From Rhynochetos jubatus (taxonomy: Eukaryota; Chordata; Aves; Eurypygiformes; Rhynochetidae), in the NCBI GenBank assembly GCA_027574665.1, contig CM050676.1, positions 4,268,157 through 4,332,156 of the forward strand: DNA of 64,000 bases, written 5' to 3'. The notes below the pieces were generated by a model. The model was not told where the DNA came from and made no database searches. It worked only from the letters and a program-made list of their open reading frames with translations. The position numbers were made by a program, and so were the translations under genes. Within the stretch, counting starts at the first letter, position 1. Each line of letters starts with the position of its first letter. Below are positions 20,063-31,939 of this stretch, piece by piece.

Positions 20063-22773
20063 ATGGCGTGGCCACCGCGGCAGCTCCCACCCCGCCGCTC
20101 CCGCGCACCCCCTGCGCCCCAGCTCCAGCCCACTTTTCTGCTCCCGGACACCTTCTACCCCCCAGGTAGGCACCGACGCCGACCCCTGCAGCCCGGGGAT
20201 GCTCTCAGGGGCCAGAGCAGAGCTGAGCCCTGGCCGTCACTCCTGTCTCTCTTCCAGGCTCAGCCAACCTGTGCCCAGTGCCCAGGCAGTGGCAGCCCTT
20301 CCCCACAGCCTGGGCACCCGCGGCGCGGATGGCACCCCAAGTCCCCCGGGCATCACCAGCAGGTATGGCAGCCCTGTCCGCTCTGGCACCCGGACCCCTG
20401 CACACACTGAGCATCCCACACCCCCGGGAACCCCAGCATCCCCTGCACCCCCGGCCCCTGGCACATATGGCACTGGGGTGCAGCAAGCCCGGGCGAGTGT
20501 CCGTGCCCTCGCCGGGGTGATGCCTGCCCACTACATCCAATTCCCAGGGGATTTCCCAAACACTTGGGGCCACATCTCCCGTTCCAGCTCAGGGAAGCCA
20601 GCCCCCTCCCCAGTTAACAACCCCGGCCCACCCCGCGGGGAGCGCCCCGGCCACCATCTGCCCACGTGCCAGGCGCAGAGCTGTTTGGCATCAGCCACCG
20701 GGGCCGGCTCAGCGGGTGCACCTGGAGGTTGCCCCTGGCCCAGCACGGCTCCCTCTCACCCTCCCAGGTCTGCAGAGGGCTCCATGCAGCTGCCTCTTCG
20801 ACCCCCACCTCCTCCACGTGCCAGGGACGGGCACCGTCCACCTGCCATCGGCCTCCGCCACGCTGGGCCACGCTCCCGCTCCTCTGCCGGCTGCTGCCCT
20901 GTGGGTCCCTGGGGGCTACGAGACACCCCTGGCCTGGGCAGTCCCGGTGACCCCCCACGGCCAACCGCAACCCCTGGCCCCCCCAAACCATCAGGCCAGA
21001 GCGGTGGCCCCGACTCTGCTGCGGCCAACGTCCAGCCCCGGCTCCCAGCACATCAAGGGGCCGGCGGCACAAGTCAACATCTCCGGCCGGGCCACCGCCA
21101 CAGGGGCAGCCCCGGGCAGCACCATCTGCCCGGGCAGAGACATCCCCCCCAGCCCCGTTGCTGCCCGGGACAACCACGGCCTTGGGGACCTCGAAGTCAC
21201 CGAAGAGCAGCTCCTCGAAGAGGCCCTAAGGCTCTTTGGTTGCTCCCGGGATGTGCTGGGGGTCAGCGAGGGGGGGCCCAGCAGTGTCCCTGTGGCCGGG
21301 GACACTGGGGACAGCGGCAGAGGTGGGACAGCGGTGACAACAGCGCCCCCGGTGTTGCTGTCATCAAGCCACGGCTCCCAGCACACGGAGGGGCAGTTGA
21401 ACATCGCCAGCGTGGCCACCGCTGTGGGGGCACCCCCAGGCAGCACCATCCCCCCGGAGAGAGACACCCCCTCCAGCCCCATCGCTGCCCGGGACAACCA
21501 AGGCCTTGGGGACCTTGATGTCACCAACGAGGAGCTCCTCGAAGAGGCCCTAAGGCTCTTTGGTTGCTCCCGGGATGTGCTGGGAGCCAGCCGGGATGGT
21601 CCTGGCCCTGTTCCTACGGCTGGGGACACTGGGGACAGCTCCAGAGAGGGGAAAGCGGTGGCCCCAGGCCCCCAGGAGTTGCCATCTTCCAGCCATGGCT
21701 CCCAGATCATCGAGGGACAGTGCAACGTCTCTGGCACGGCCACTGCCATAGGGGCACCCCAGCGGAGCAACACCCCCCTGAGCAGAGACATCTCCCCCAG
21801 CCCCATCGCTGCCTGGGACAACCAAGGCCTTGGGGACCTCAGTGTGGCCGACGAGGAGCTCCTCAAAGAGGCCCTAAGGCTGACGGGTTGCTCCCGGGAT
21901 GTGCTGGGGGTCAGGGAGGGGGGTCCCAGGAGTGTCCCTGTGCCTGGGCACCCTGCTGACACTGGCGGGGAGGGGAGAGTGGTGACCCCAGCGCCCCCGA
22001 TGTTGCCCTCCTCCACCCACGGCTCCCAGCACATCGAGGGGCAGTTGAACATCGCTGGCACGGCCACCACCACAGGAGCACCCCTGGGCAGCAACATCCC
22101 CCCGGGCAGCAACATCTCCTGCAGCCCCTGTGCTACCCCGGAAAACCTGGGACTGTGGGACCTGGCAGATGACCTGGAAGTTTCCAGGGAGGAGCTGCAT
22201 GAGGACACCCTAAAGCTCATCGCTTCCGCCCTGGAAATCGAGGGGGTCAGCCAGGATGGAGCCAGCAACATCGCCCCGGGCCATGGCATCCCCTCCCATT
22301 CCGCTGATGCCCCCCACAGCCAAGAGCCTTGTGACCCGGCCGGAAACCTCGACCTGCCCGGGGAGGTGCCTCTGGAAGAGGCACTAAGGCTCTTTGGCTG
22401 CTCCCTGGACACCGTGGGGGGCAGCCAGGACGGTCCCGGCAGCGACCCCATCTCTGGGGATCCGGGTGACACCGGCACAGGGGTCCCCGACAGCGACTTC
22501 GACTCGCTCTCGCTGACGGATGAGCTGCTCACCCTCGCCGCCCGCGTCCTCGAGACCCCCGACGCCATCCTCAGCAACGAGGAATCCATCTTCTCCATGG
22601 AGCTGCTGGAGCCGTGGGAAGATGAGGCGATGGACCCGGCACCGTCCCCTCTGGCCGTGGCAGAGGAGCGGGGGAAGAAGCGGGGGCAGGAGCCGCGGGG
22701 GAGCACCTTGGACGAGCCCCCCAGCAAGCGCAGGGCTCTGGCCGGCAGCACGGGGCTGGCAGGGGGGCAGTAG
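20063..22773 (+). CDS. PRR22: PRR22-like protein, copy B
   Basis: Exons are 20063-20165, 20258-20362 and 20768-22773, with phase 1 GT-AG junctions, giving 737 residues. Mammalian PRR22 is about 420, and the excess is the repeat array. Exon 1 encodes a Pro/Arg-rich start and exon 2 a SANLCPVPRQWQPFP segment. Exon 3 begins with the conserved RAPCSCLFDPHL segment, followed by three 108-residue repeats, two degenerate repeats and the basic PPSKRRAL end. The start is the only ATG giving phase-consistent splicing, and it follows the GC-box promoter. PRR22 has no known enzymatic activity. The frame is intact. The repeat at 21784 reads AAWDNQ where others read AARDNQ. Confidence 0.85.
21136..22107 (+). 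repeat. Three tandem 324-bp coding repeats in PRR22 B
   Basis: Boundaries at 21136, 21460 and 21784, each starting AGAGAC and encoding 108 residues. A diverged fourth begins at 22108 (AGCAAC...) and a further EEALRLFGCS motif lies near 22375. The same array is present in every PRR22 copy. Confidence 0.9.
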
Positions 22774-22871
22774 GCCCACGGCGGGGCTGGGATGGACCTG
22801 GGGGCAGCGGGGGTGGGGAGGAGGGGGGTGTTAGTGTGCAGTTAAAGAGTCTCTTTCCTTCCTTGTTTCCC

Positions 22872-22877
22872 ATTAAA
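22872..22877 (+). terminator. PRR22 copy B polyadenylation signal ATTAAA
   Basis: ATTAAA 99 bases beyond the stop codon. Confidence 0.6.
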
Positions 22878-24152
22878 AGACTTTCCTCCAGAACCTCTCC
22901 GTGCCTCTGGGGTGTGGGGGGAGGGGGCACCGGGAAACGGCACCCAAGAGCTGCCAAAGCCCCGCTGAGCCCCAGGTCGAGCCGGGGAGCCCCGAAGGGC
23001 ACCGAGCCGTCCCCGGGGACGAGTCACCGCCAGCAGGGTGGGAATGGCGGGGATCGGGGGGATTCCCCTGTCCCTTCCCCATGGGAGTAGCCCTTTGGCA
23101 GGGAGCCAGCACAGGGGGGTCCCTGCAGGACTCACGGACACGGCCCCACGCTGAAAGAAAGGTCTCTGGTGCCTCAAGAGTCAGAGACTCAGAGAGTTTT
23201 TGGCTGCAGAGGTTCTGCTACAAGATTCTTGCTTGCGGCCCACGCACCCCAGGCGCAGACTCCGAGGATCACCCACGAGGCGCCCGCTGTCCCCGTCACG
23301 CAGGGACTAGGGCCCAGGGAAGAGGCGGGAAGGAGTGTCCCACGTGCGTGGGGAGGACACGGCAAGTAGAGTGCAGGGAGCAGGGCTCAGGGTGTGCCGT
23401 CTCACACCAGACATCCAACCTTCGACACCTCAGCTTGGTTTGGAGTCTGAACTTGGACTCCCAGAGCCAAGGCAAGGACAGACTTTGTACTCCAGCCACT
23501 TGCACGAGCACCAGCCCTCGCTCGCTGCGGTAGCAGGACAGCCTCGGTACTGCAACCGTCGGCAACGTGTGGCAGCACCTCACATCTGGAGGTAGTTTGG
23601 GGTCGGCCACAGGCCATGCCAGAGGACAACCCCCGTCCCCAGAGACCAGGTGGCCTTGTCTCACGGCTCCTCCATCCACCCTTTCTCTGCAAAAAACCCA
23701 CCCCCGGGGCCCTGCATCCCTGCACAAAGCTCCATCCCCTCCAGCTGCCAGCTGCCGAGAGGCAGAAGAGCCACCCACCCTCCCCAGGCTCAGGGAACCC
23801 CTCCCACGTCAGCAGACAAAGACCCCCAGGTGGTTTGTCCCGCTCCCTCCAGCCAGGCCCAGCCCTGCTCCAGCCAGAGCCCGGCGGGGACAGCAGCTGG
23901 GGTTACCCCCTCTTCACCCCGGGTCCCTCCCAGGACGTCAGCCGGGAGGTGCCCCAAAACACAGAGGCCCTCCAGAGCCACAGCAAGGGATGTCGCCTCT
24001 CCCGGCTGCCAGGACCGCACACCAGCCGCCTCTCCCCGCTCGGGGAGCCCCAACACGGGGGCAGCCCCCACCCTGCCCCGCGCTCGGCCGCTGCCCGGGG
24101 CCTCGGGCCACCCCAGCCAGCGCCAAGGGCTCAGGGCCTCCCTCTGTGCTGA
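22878..24152. other. PRR22-DUS3L intergenic spacer, unit 1
   Basis: Near-identical to 1419-2692. Open frames on both strands match compositional expectation; nothing else was recognised. Confidence 0.5.
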
Positions 24153-24226
24153 GGACACGGACACGGACACGGACACGGACACGGACACGGACACGGACAC
24201 GGACACGGACACGGACACGGACACGG
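24153..24226. repeat. (GGACAC)n VNTR, 12 copies
   Basis: Longest of the five hexamer arrays. Confidence 0.95.
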
Positions 24227-24254
24227 AGCAGCGGCCGGCCCCCGGCTGCGGCCC

Positions 24255-24350
24255 GCAGAGCGGAAGCTGACGCCGTCCAGCCTCGCTCCCCCGTCCCGTG
24301 GTGCCGGGCCGCCGGTGCGTCATCAGCGCGCGCGGCAGCATGGCGGCAGC
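24255..24350 (+). promoter_or_regulatory. DUS3L copy B CpG-island promoter
   Basis: TATA-less and CpG-rich. It has an ETS-type CGGAAG at 24261-24266, a CRE-like GCGTCATC near 24317, and ATGGCGGC overlapping the start codon, as in YY1-type promoters. Factor assignments are from motif likeness only. Confidence 0.45.
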
Positions 24351-27300
24351 GCCTGTGGCGGCGGGGGTGGCGCCGGTCCGCGCGCGGTGAGTGCGGCCCC
24401 AGGGCTGCTCCGCTCCCGGCCCTGCCCCTCCGTAGCCCCCGGCCCTGCCCCTCCGTAGTCCCCGGTACGTGCCCGGCCCCGCCAGAGCCCCACCGGTCCG
24501 CGCCTGGCGCCTCTATCCCCTCCGCACGTGCCTGGCCCCGCCCCGCCCCCCCCTCCCCGCAGCAGACCCCTCTCCCCCATCCCCCCGGGAACCCCGCTCC
24601 CCGCCGGGTGCGGGCGGCACACGGGCTCTCTGGCTCCGCAGGTTCCTCGCCTCCAAGGAGCAGTTCCATGCCTCCCTGCGGGCCAGGGCCGAGCCCGGTG
24701 GCCAGGCGGGTGGCGAGGAGGAGGAGGTGGGCAGCTGCCCGAGCGAGCCCCCCGCCAAACGGGTGAGGTCGGAGGAGTCTGGTCAGGCTGGGGAAAGCCA
24801 AGAGGATGCTGGAGCGGAGAAGCTGGAGAAGGAGCTGGAGAAGGAGCCGTGGGAGCGCAAGCGGGCCCGGGGGCAGAACAAGAGGCGGCCATGCATGAAA
24901 CCTGGCCCCTATGAGCAGCGCAGGCTGTGCCCGTGGGTAACGCAGGTAGGGTGTAGGGCCCCTGCTCCGCGCTGGGGCGGGGAGTTTGGGACCCTGGTGG
25001 GCTCTTCCTGCTCAAGGGCCGCCTTCAGTGCTGGGCAGGCAGGCGGAGGGCAGAGGTTTTAACCTCCTCTTTATTGTTTACAGGGACGTGCAGAAATGTG
25101 CTCCTTTGGCCCACGGTGCCGCTTCCTTCATGACGTCGCCGAGTACATGGCTGCGAAGCCGGCGGACCTGGGGCGTAGCTGCGTGCTCTTCGAAACCTTT
25201 GGCAAGTGCATTTACGGCGTCACCTGCCGCTTTGGCCAGGCTCACCTCGGGGCTGGCCACCAGAACCTCGTGAACATGGCCTTGGCCAGGCAGTGGGAGG
25301 GGAAGGAGGTGGTGAGGAACAGTCTCTCCAAGGACCTCCAGCACCAGCTGCGCAAGAGGAAGTTCAGCTTCAGGAAGGCTGATGAGTACCTCCGTGGTCT
25401 GGCCAAGGCCCACGGTCATGGTGGGAAGGGAGGCCAAGCCACAGGGTGCCCTAGAGGGGAGCAAGAGGTGTCCAACTGCGCCACACGCCGGGAGGGCTTG
25501 GGAGACGGCCCCGAATGTCCTGTGCTAGCGGGGCAGGGAGAAGATCCCAGAGCAGGTGCCTTGCAGAGTCCCGGCCCCACGGGTGGCGAGGAGGCTCCCT
25601 CCCTCCCAACAGTGGGCCCGGTGACAGATGAAGATACTGTGAAGCTGCGGTGGTGTGAGAAGAAGAAGGTGAGCAGTGAGGGTTTGGCCGAGGGCTGCCG
25701 TCTGTCGTGAGCTTGTCAAGTGGGTGAGATTGTGCTTGGGGAGAGGGAAGAGACCCCCGCGGGGCGAGAGGCAGGCAGGGGACAGAGCGGCCTGGGGACG
25801 CACGTGTTACTGTCAGGAGGGGAAGGGTGCAGGGAGGTGAGCTCTTGAGGCCATGGTGTTGTCCTTGGGGGGGTGAGAGCCAAGAGAAGCTGCAGCCCCT
25901 TGCTCGGGAAGGAGGGTGGGAGCTGAGCTGTCAGTGAGGGGGCAGATGATCTGCAAGGAGAGGCGAGGCTGGGGCTGGTGGTTTGTATGTACTGCACGGT
26001 GCTCTCCTTCCTCGCCTCCTCATCCCCTCCATCCTGGCATCCGTTAGCCAGGCTGGGCTCCCTCTCCATCTGTAACTGCTTGAGTTTTCTCCACGCTGAG
26101 CAGTGAAAACAAATCGAGCAGTTCAAGGTTCCGGTTCCTGTATCCAAACGATACATTCTCAGGGAATGGTTGAGGTTCTTGAAGTAAACTAGTGATTTCC
26201 TGGGTTTCCCACTGAGTTTGACCCAAGGCAGGTGATGAAATTGCTAACTGAAACATCTTCCAGTTTAACCCCTGCTGGTTCAGCTCTGCTAACATGCTTC
26301 TCCACCCCTGTTTTCCAGCTGGAGATCCAAGGCAAGCTCTACTTGGCTCCACTGACTACGGTAGTTGGATAATTCTTTCCTTTTGTCAAAATTCGCTGTT
26401 GCTGCATTTGGAACAGGGCAAATCTCCTGGCAAACCATCACTCTGCTGTCTCTTTCAGTGTGGTAACCTCCCTTTCCGAAGGATATGCAAGCGCTTCGGG
26501 GCAGATGTCACCTGTGGAGAGATGGCTGTGTGCACAAACCTGCTTCAGGGCCAGTCCTCCGAGTGGGCTCTCCTCAAACGGCATCACACCGAAGATATTT
26601 TCGGGGTGCAGGTGAGTGCTGTCATCTTGATAACCGAATGATAACCCTCTTCTGAGGAGAAAAGCTGCTGCTTGGACTCATGCCAACTGTCCCCCTTGGG
26701 TAGCTGGAGGGAGCGTTTCCAGACACGATGACCAAATGTGCAGAGCTCCTGAACCAGGCGATTGAAGTGGACTTTGTAGACATCAATGTCGGATGTCCGA
26801 TTGACCTGGTCTACAAGAAGGTAAGAAGACGTTCTGCAGTGCGTTTTGCTCCCTTCAACAGATGTTTGTCTTTTGCCTCAGCTCCTGTTGCCTGGTCTGC
26901 TCCTGCCAGACTGATCCAGAGCTCCCACTTTTTACGGGCGCTAGACTTCAGCGGGAAGGCTGTTCAGGGAGCAGGGAATGGTTGGCTGTCTCTGCCTGGC
27001 AGCAGGCAGAAGTTGGGAGGGAAGAGGGCTGTGGCGTTTTTGTTGAAGAGTCCCCTTTCTCCGAGTCCTGAGATGCTCCAAGCCTTACCTGCGTCCCCTG
27101 CGCAGAGGGCTGCTGTTGAGCAGCTCCAAGGAGGCAGAAAGGCTTGCCCATGTCGTTTTGTTGTCCCTCAGGGAGGAGGCTGTGCTCTGATGACTCGGCC
27201 CAACAAGTTTGAGCAGATCGTCCGAGGGATGAACTCGGTGAGTCAGAGCATCTGCCAGCAGCGGGCGATGGGCTGATGGAGCTGACTCCTGCCTCAGCCT

Positions 27301-30300
27301 GGCCTCCCTCTCCCACTTGTGCAGGTGCTGGACGTCCTGCTGACTGTGAAGATACGGACGGGGGTGCAAGAAAAGATGAACGTGGCTCATAAAATAATCC
27401 CCAGGCTGCGGGAGTGGGGAGCATCCATGGTCACGGTACAGGGGCGCTTGCTGTGGCGTGAGATTGTTGGCTGGTGTGTGGGGAGCTCTGCTTGCATGTC
27501 AGCCTAGAGCACAGTGTGGGGGTGACCTCGCCCCTCCCCACAGCTGAGTAGCTCTTTCAAATGCCTTTGGCCAGCTGCATACTACCTTTTAGTGTTTGCT
27601 GCTGACAGCAGAGAAAAATGCAGGTGCAGAGAGCATTTTCCCAGGTGCTGCTGAGCCTTGTTATCCGTCATGAAGGGAGATGGCTCCTGCAGTGCTCTGG
27701 AACAGAGGTTTTGGCCAAACAAGCCTCGTTATGGCAGGGCTGGGGAAGCGATGGGACCACCTCATTGTCTTGAGGATGAGTAGTTCCTGCCCACAGGGAA
27801 TGTTCCCTTTGCCCGTGAACAGTCACTTAGCCAAAACATCACTCGGAAAGCATCAGCCCTTTTGCAGCTCGGCTGACCGCTTCCGCAGGCTGGTCTGTTA
27901 CCAACCGCCTGGACTGTAGGTCCAGAGGGATCCTTCACCCCAGCCTGGTGTCATTGTCTTTGCTGAATCACCTTCCCCCAGTGCTCCCGTTCTGCCCGGC
28001 CCCCTCCGGGGCATTTGGGGAGGTCTCACCGTGACTTTCTTCCCCAGCTTCACGGCCGATCCAGGGAGCAGCGGTACACGAGGGGTGCTGACTGGGCCTA
28101 CATAGCAGAGTGTGCTAAAATAGCGAGCCCCATGCCTCTTTTTGGTAGGTGTTTCTCTTGTTCTGCCATGTGGGCTGAAAGTGCCGCGTGTTTGATTTGA
28201 AATACCTTTGAAAAGGAAAAAGCAGGCTCCCAAGGACATTCAGCCTGGGGGAAAGGTTGGGATATCCCTGCTGCTGAGGCGATGGAGTGAGTTGCCAGCG
28301 GCTCTTGTGTAGCCCAGAGCTGCCCATGTGCTTGGGGCCAGGCGTGACGAGCACTGAGCAGAGTGGGAGGGCAGAGGGCAGGCAGGACACAAACCGTGCC
28401 GGTTTGAGCAGGTGCCGTCTCCCTTGGGCACTGTGGCACAGGCAGTGCCAGCTGAAGCTTCAGGGTCGGAGCCAGGAGCGGAGAAGAAGGGAGGAGAAGA
28501 CTCTCCTGTTCCTCGGAAGGGGAACATGAATCAGAACCATCCCTGGGAGTCTCTGAGCACGAGCTCCAGAGCCCCTGTGCACAATGTGGCTCTTGGGCCC
28601 TGTGTCCATTCTGAATTTGATCCCAGGCCTGGATTAGCTCACTTTGACCTGCCCTTGTGTATCGCTGTGACCTCTGGCTTCTCCCTTCCTTCTGGACAGG
28701 AAACGGAGATATTTTGTCTTACGAAGATGCGAATCGAGCCACGCAGATGGGCGTTTCAGGAGTTATGATTGCAAGGCAAGTGCCTGTGCTTCCCCTTTGC
28801 TTCTGAGCTCTGTCGGTGCAAGAGTGAAAAAGGAATTAATGAAAACCCTGAACAAACCCAAAGCGTGAGAAGTTTCCTCTTGGTGAAAGTGCTCTCTGAA
28901 ACTTGGTAAAATCGGTTGGTGTCTGTGAGAACCAACAGCAGCTTCCTGTTGACGTTGAGGGAAACATTAAAGCAGCGTTGGCTGGCAGATGAGTGCTGGA
29001 GCGTCTCTGCAGTCAGTTGGTGTATTGAGAAGCATCAGCCGTGGGAATAACAATGCACTTTTCTTCTTTGGCTGCAGAGGGGCGCTCATCAAGCCATGGC
29101 TCTTCACTGAGATTAAGGAACAGAGACACTGGGATATCTCCTCCGGCGAGAGACTTGAGATCCTCAGGGACTTCACCAACTACGGCCTTGAGCACTGGGG
29201 GTCAGATACGCAGGGAGTGGAGAAGACCAGGAAGTTCCTGCTGGAATGGCTCTCGTTCCTGTGCAGGTAATTCTCGCCAGCTGCAGGGATCTGTAACGCA
29301 GCCAGCCCGTGCCGTTTGAACAACAGCACACGCGGCCGTGACGTTTCCTTGCAGGTACATTCCAGTTGGCTGATTGGAACGCCTGCCTCAGCAAATTAAC
29401 CAACGGCCGCCTTACTACATTGGGAGAGACTATCTGGAGACGCTGATGGCAAGCCAGAACGTGGCTGATTGGATTAAAATAAGGTACTAAAGCAGTGAAT
29501 TTCGTTTCAGTTGCGCGGAAGGGACACGGCAGAGCCCCACGGAGTCACCGTGCCTGCAGGCGTCCTCCGAAGAGGGGTGCTGGCTCTCTGCCATCAGTTC
29601 CAGAGGTTGTAAGGAAGCAGCACGGGTCAACCAGGGCTTTTCTTTGAGGTTTTACCTGAGCTTGGAGTTGCCGTAGGAGCGCTCTCGATCCCTGCATCTG
29701 CTTCAGCAGGTCAGCCAGGGCTCACTGCAAGGCTGGAATAGCTGAGCCCTCTCGTGACACGCTGCTCAGCCCAGCACAGCTGTAGGAACCGAGAGAGGAG
29801 AGCACAGTGACGGGACATCCCAGGCTTTCAGCATCAGACCCCTCCGTGCTCTGCCCGGACAGTCCCACCCTGCCAGGCCCATACAGACGCCAAGCAGGAA
29901 GGAAGCCCCATCCCCCAACTAGGAGAGCGGAGCATTGTCCCCATTTTTCAGGATCTGATTTCCGAGTTCACGCGACAGAGCGCAGGAAACTGTTGCTCCC
30001 CACATCTGCGCGTCCTCAGGCCCTGGCTCGAAACGACTTTGGGAGCTCAAAGCCAGCTAAAATGAGAGCTGGAGCAGCCAGCTGCGCTTTCCCATCTCAT
30101 GGAAATGGGTTAGGAAAACCGAGCGTGGCTACAGCCTTCTCTGGCTTCACTAATCCTCACCCACTTTGTTAGGACTGGGAACAGCTGCCTAAAGCCATGT
30201 CACAAGCCCATCGAGCGCTGATGGCAGTTTTTAAATGCCATTTTTCAAGCGGAACCTGCCTGCCCGAGGCGGCACAAAGCTTTGTCGCCTGTGGTCTTCG

Positions 30301-31094
30301 CGGTGCCAGGAAGTGGACATCGACAGCCGTAACAGCTCAAAACTCTGAAGCAGTTAATGTTTATTTCTTAGAGTTCATTTTAAGGAGGCGCTGGCCAGAA
30401 GCAGGGTTCTCTGAGCACGCGCTTCCTGCTTCTGGGCTGTAGGTTCGGGCTCGTGCTCTGCAATTCTGTGCCCTGCTGGGATACTCTCTGGGACATGTCT
30501 TACGGGCAGTTGGAGTGATGCTGTACTGAACCAGCATCCAGGAATTAAGTTAAGCCTCTTGGACTCTAAACAAAATTCTCTGCACTGAAAATCCCGTGTG
30601 TGTTCCAGAGGGTGAAATGGTCCTGAGCTGGGAAAAATCTGAGCCCAGTAGAACTGGCTGACATCATCTTGGAGTCTGACCTGAAAGCTTTCTGGCACTG
30701 AGTGGCTTTGGCTCTGCACAAGCACAGAGAGGTGGGGAGGAGCTTTTCCGAGGGTCGCGTTGATTCTCAGCACGTTGCTGCCAGCGGTGAGGCTGGGATT
30801 CAGGTCACCAGGCTTAGGAACCCGGTTTGGCATCGACTCCGGTGACTCCCCAGCAAGAAGGGCGTTGCCCTTATCTGGGGGCTGCGTCCCTCCAGTGCTG
30901 TGGGTCGGGGTTAAAGCTCAGCGCCAGAGCTGCTGTTGTGCAGCAGCCCTACGTTTTCGGGAGGGTAATGGCTTGGTTTGACGCGTGGCACTGCAGTCAG
31001 CAGTTTTGTTCTTTCTTCCAGTGAGATGCTTCTGGGACCCGTCCCTCCCAGCTTCACCTTCCTGCCTAAGCACAAGGCAAACTCCTACAGATAG
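24340..31094 (+). pseudogene. DUS3L: DUS3L copy B, all 13 exons, nonsense codon in exon 12
   Basis: Exons: 24340-24386, 24642-24945, 25084-25668, 26319-26360, 26459-26611, 26704-26820, 27172-27237, 27325-27435, 28048-28144, 28700-28775, 29078-29266, 29355-29483, 31022-31094. The frame would give 662 residues (human protein about 650), but codon 602 is TGA (29371-29373) where C and D have TTA, removing 61 C-terminal residues. Exons 2-3 carry two CCCH-type fingers. Exon 6 has the NVGCP motif with the catalytic Cys. [14 protein letters not shown] and GVMIARG belong to the FMN-binding TIM barrel. Exon 8 also has Pro to Leu in VLDVPLTVK. Intron 10 is GC-AG. The lost tail belongs to the helical tRNA-binding end of Dus enzymes, so activity is doubtful. 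Confidence 0.88.
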
Positions 31095-31179
31095 GGCTGA
31101 TGAGGCCCTTTCCCATGGCATCGAGGCAAGAGGAGGCGTTCGGACGGTGCGTGTGGGCAGGCGGGTTGCTCTGACATGA

Positions 31180-31185
31180 AATAAA
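31180..31185 (+). terminator. DUS3L copy B polyadenylation signal AATAAA
   Basis: AATAAA 85 bases beyond the stop codon. Confidence 0.65.
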
Positions 31186-31939
31186 GTTGTATGTTTTAGA
31201 AGCGCAGGTGCCTTTGTGCCCCAGCATCGGTCCCTGCCACGAGTTACTCAGCAGAGGGCTTTGCACAGCCTTGCAGCCAGAGGTGCCTTGCTGACAGAGC
31301 AAGCTGTTTAATGAGGAGCTGAGGGCCCACAGCAGGGAGGAGATAGGAGAGGGGTGGGGACTGCAGTGTGGGCAGCCACAAGGCAGGGAGGGGACAGGAA
31401 AAGAATTGAAAAAGAAAAGTAAAGAAAAGATATCACTGCACCAGCCAGAAAGTGCCAGGCAACCATCTCTTTTTATTGCCCATTTCCCAGCACAGCTCCA
31501 CAACCTGGGGCCAACGCAGCCACCGGTGCCTTCTGGAATGGTCCTCACCTTCCCGGCTCTGGCTTGCCGAAGGTGCAGGGTGAGGTCCCCGTCGGGGCAG
31601 TCCCCCAGTGCCGGGCATCGGTGGGGATAAGCCCTTTTCTTATGCCACTCCCAGTGACACCGCTGGGGTGGTGGGAGCCGCTCTGGACCCTGGGCAGGTG
31701 CAGCCCCGTCGGTGTCAGCACGGCACGGAGCAGCTCCTGCTGCTGCTCAGCCTCTCGCCTGCACGCTGACCCGCCCCGAGCACTGTCCTTGCCCCAAAAC
31801 TCCCGTCCCCTGGAGCAGCTGCACCATCAGTACCCACAGCCCTCGGGCCACAGAGAGAGATTCTGCTGCTGCAGAGGAGGAGGAGACGAGAAGGAAGGAA
31901 AAGCCCAAAGTTCCAGCATGTTCTTAAGGGGGTTGCCCA
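31186..31939. other. DUS3L downstream spacer, unit 1
   Basis: Single-copy-type DNA. 31380-31540 is the better-preserved relative of 19270-19420. A minus-strand AATAAA (31476-31481 as TTTATT) and short minus-strand frames are present, but no protein was recognised. Confidence 0.4.

Larger units (their letters stand above)
19515..23073 (+). repeat. Right arm of large inverted repeat
   Basis: Plus-strand partner of 10413-14272. It includes the complete PRR22 copy B with its promoter and about 300 bases of 3' flank. Confidence 0.9.

Noticed and set aside
20199-21518. 439-codon plus-strand frame overlapping PRR22 introns and repeats
   Set aside because: It is out of phase with exon 1 splicing. 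The equivalent frame is broken by a one-base deletion in unit 4 while the spliced PRR22 frame stays intact in all copies.
20991-22751. 586-codon minus-strand frame opposite PRR22 exon 3
   Set aside because: Antisense shadow of the repeat array: low-complexity Ser/Arg-rich, with no promoter or domain.
24153-24226. CRISPR-like array from regular GGACAC repeats
   Set aside because: Uninterrupted hexamers without spacers in an intron-containing animal genome: a simple tandem repeat.
31433-31618. Possible last exon of a minus-strand neighbour gene downstream of DUS3L
   Set aside because: A minus-strand AATAAA and a short frame exist, but no recognisable protein or splice structure supports a gene.
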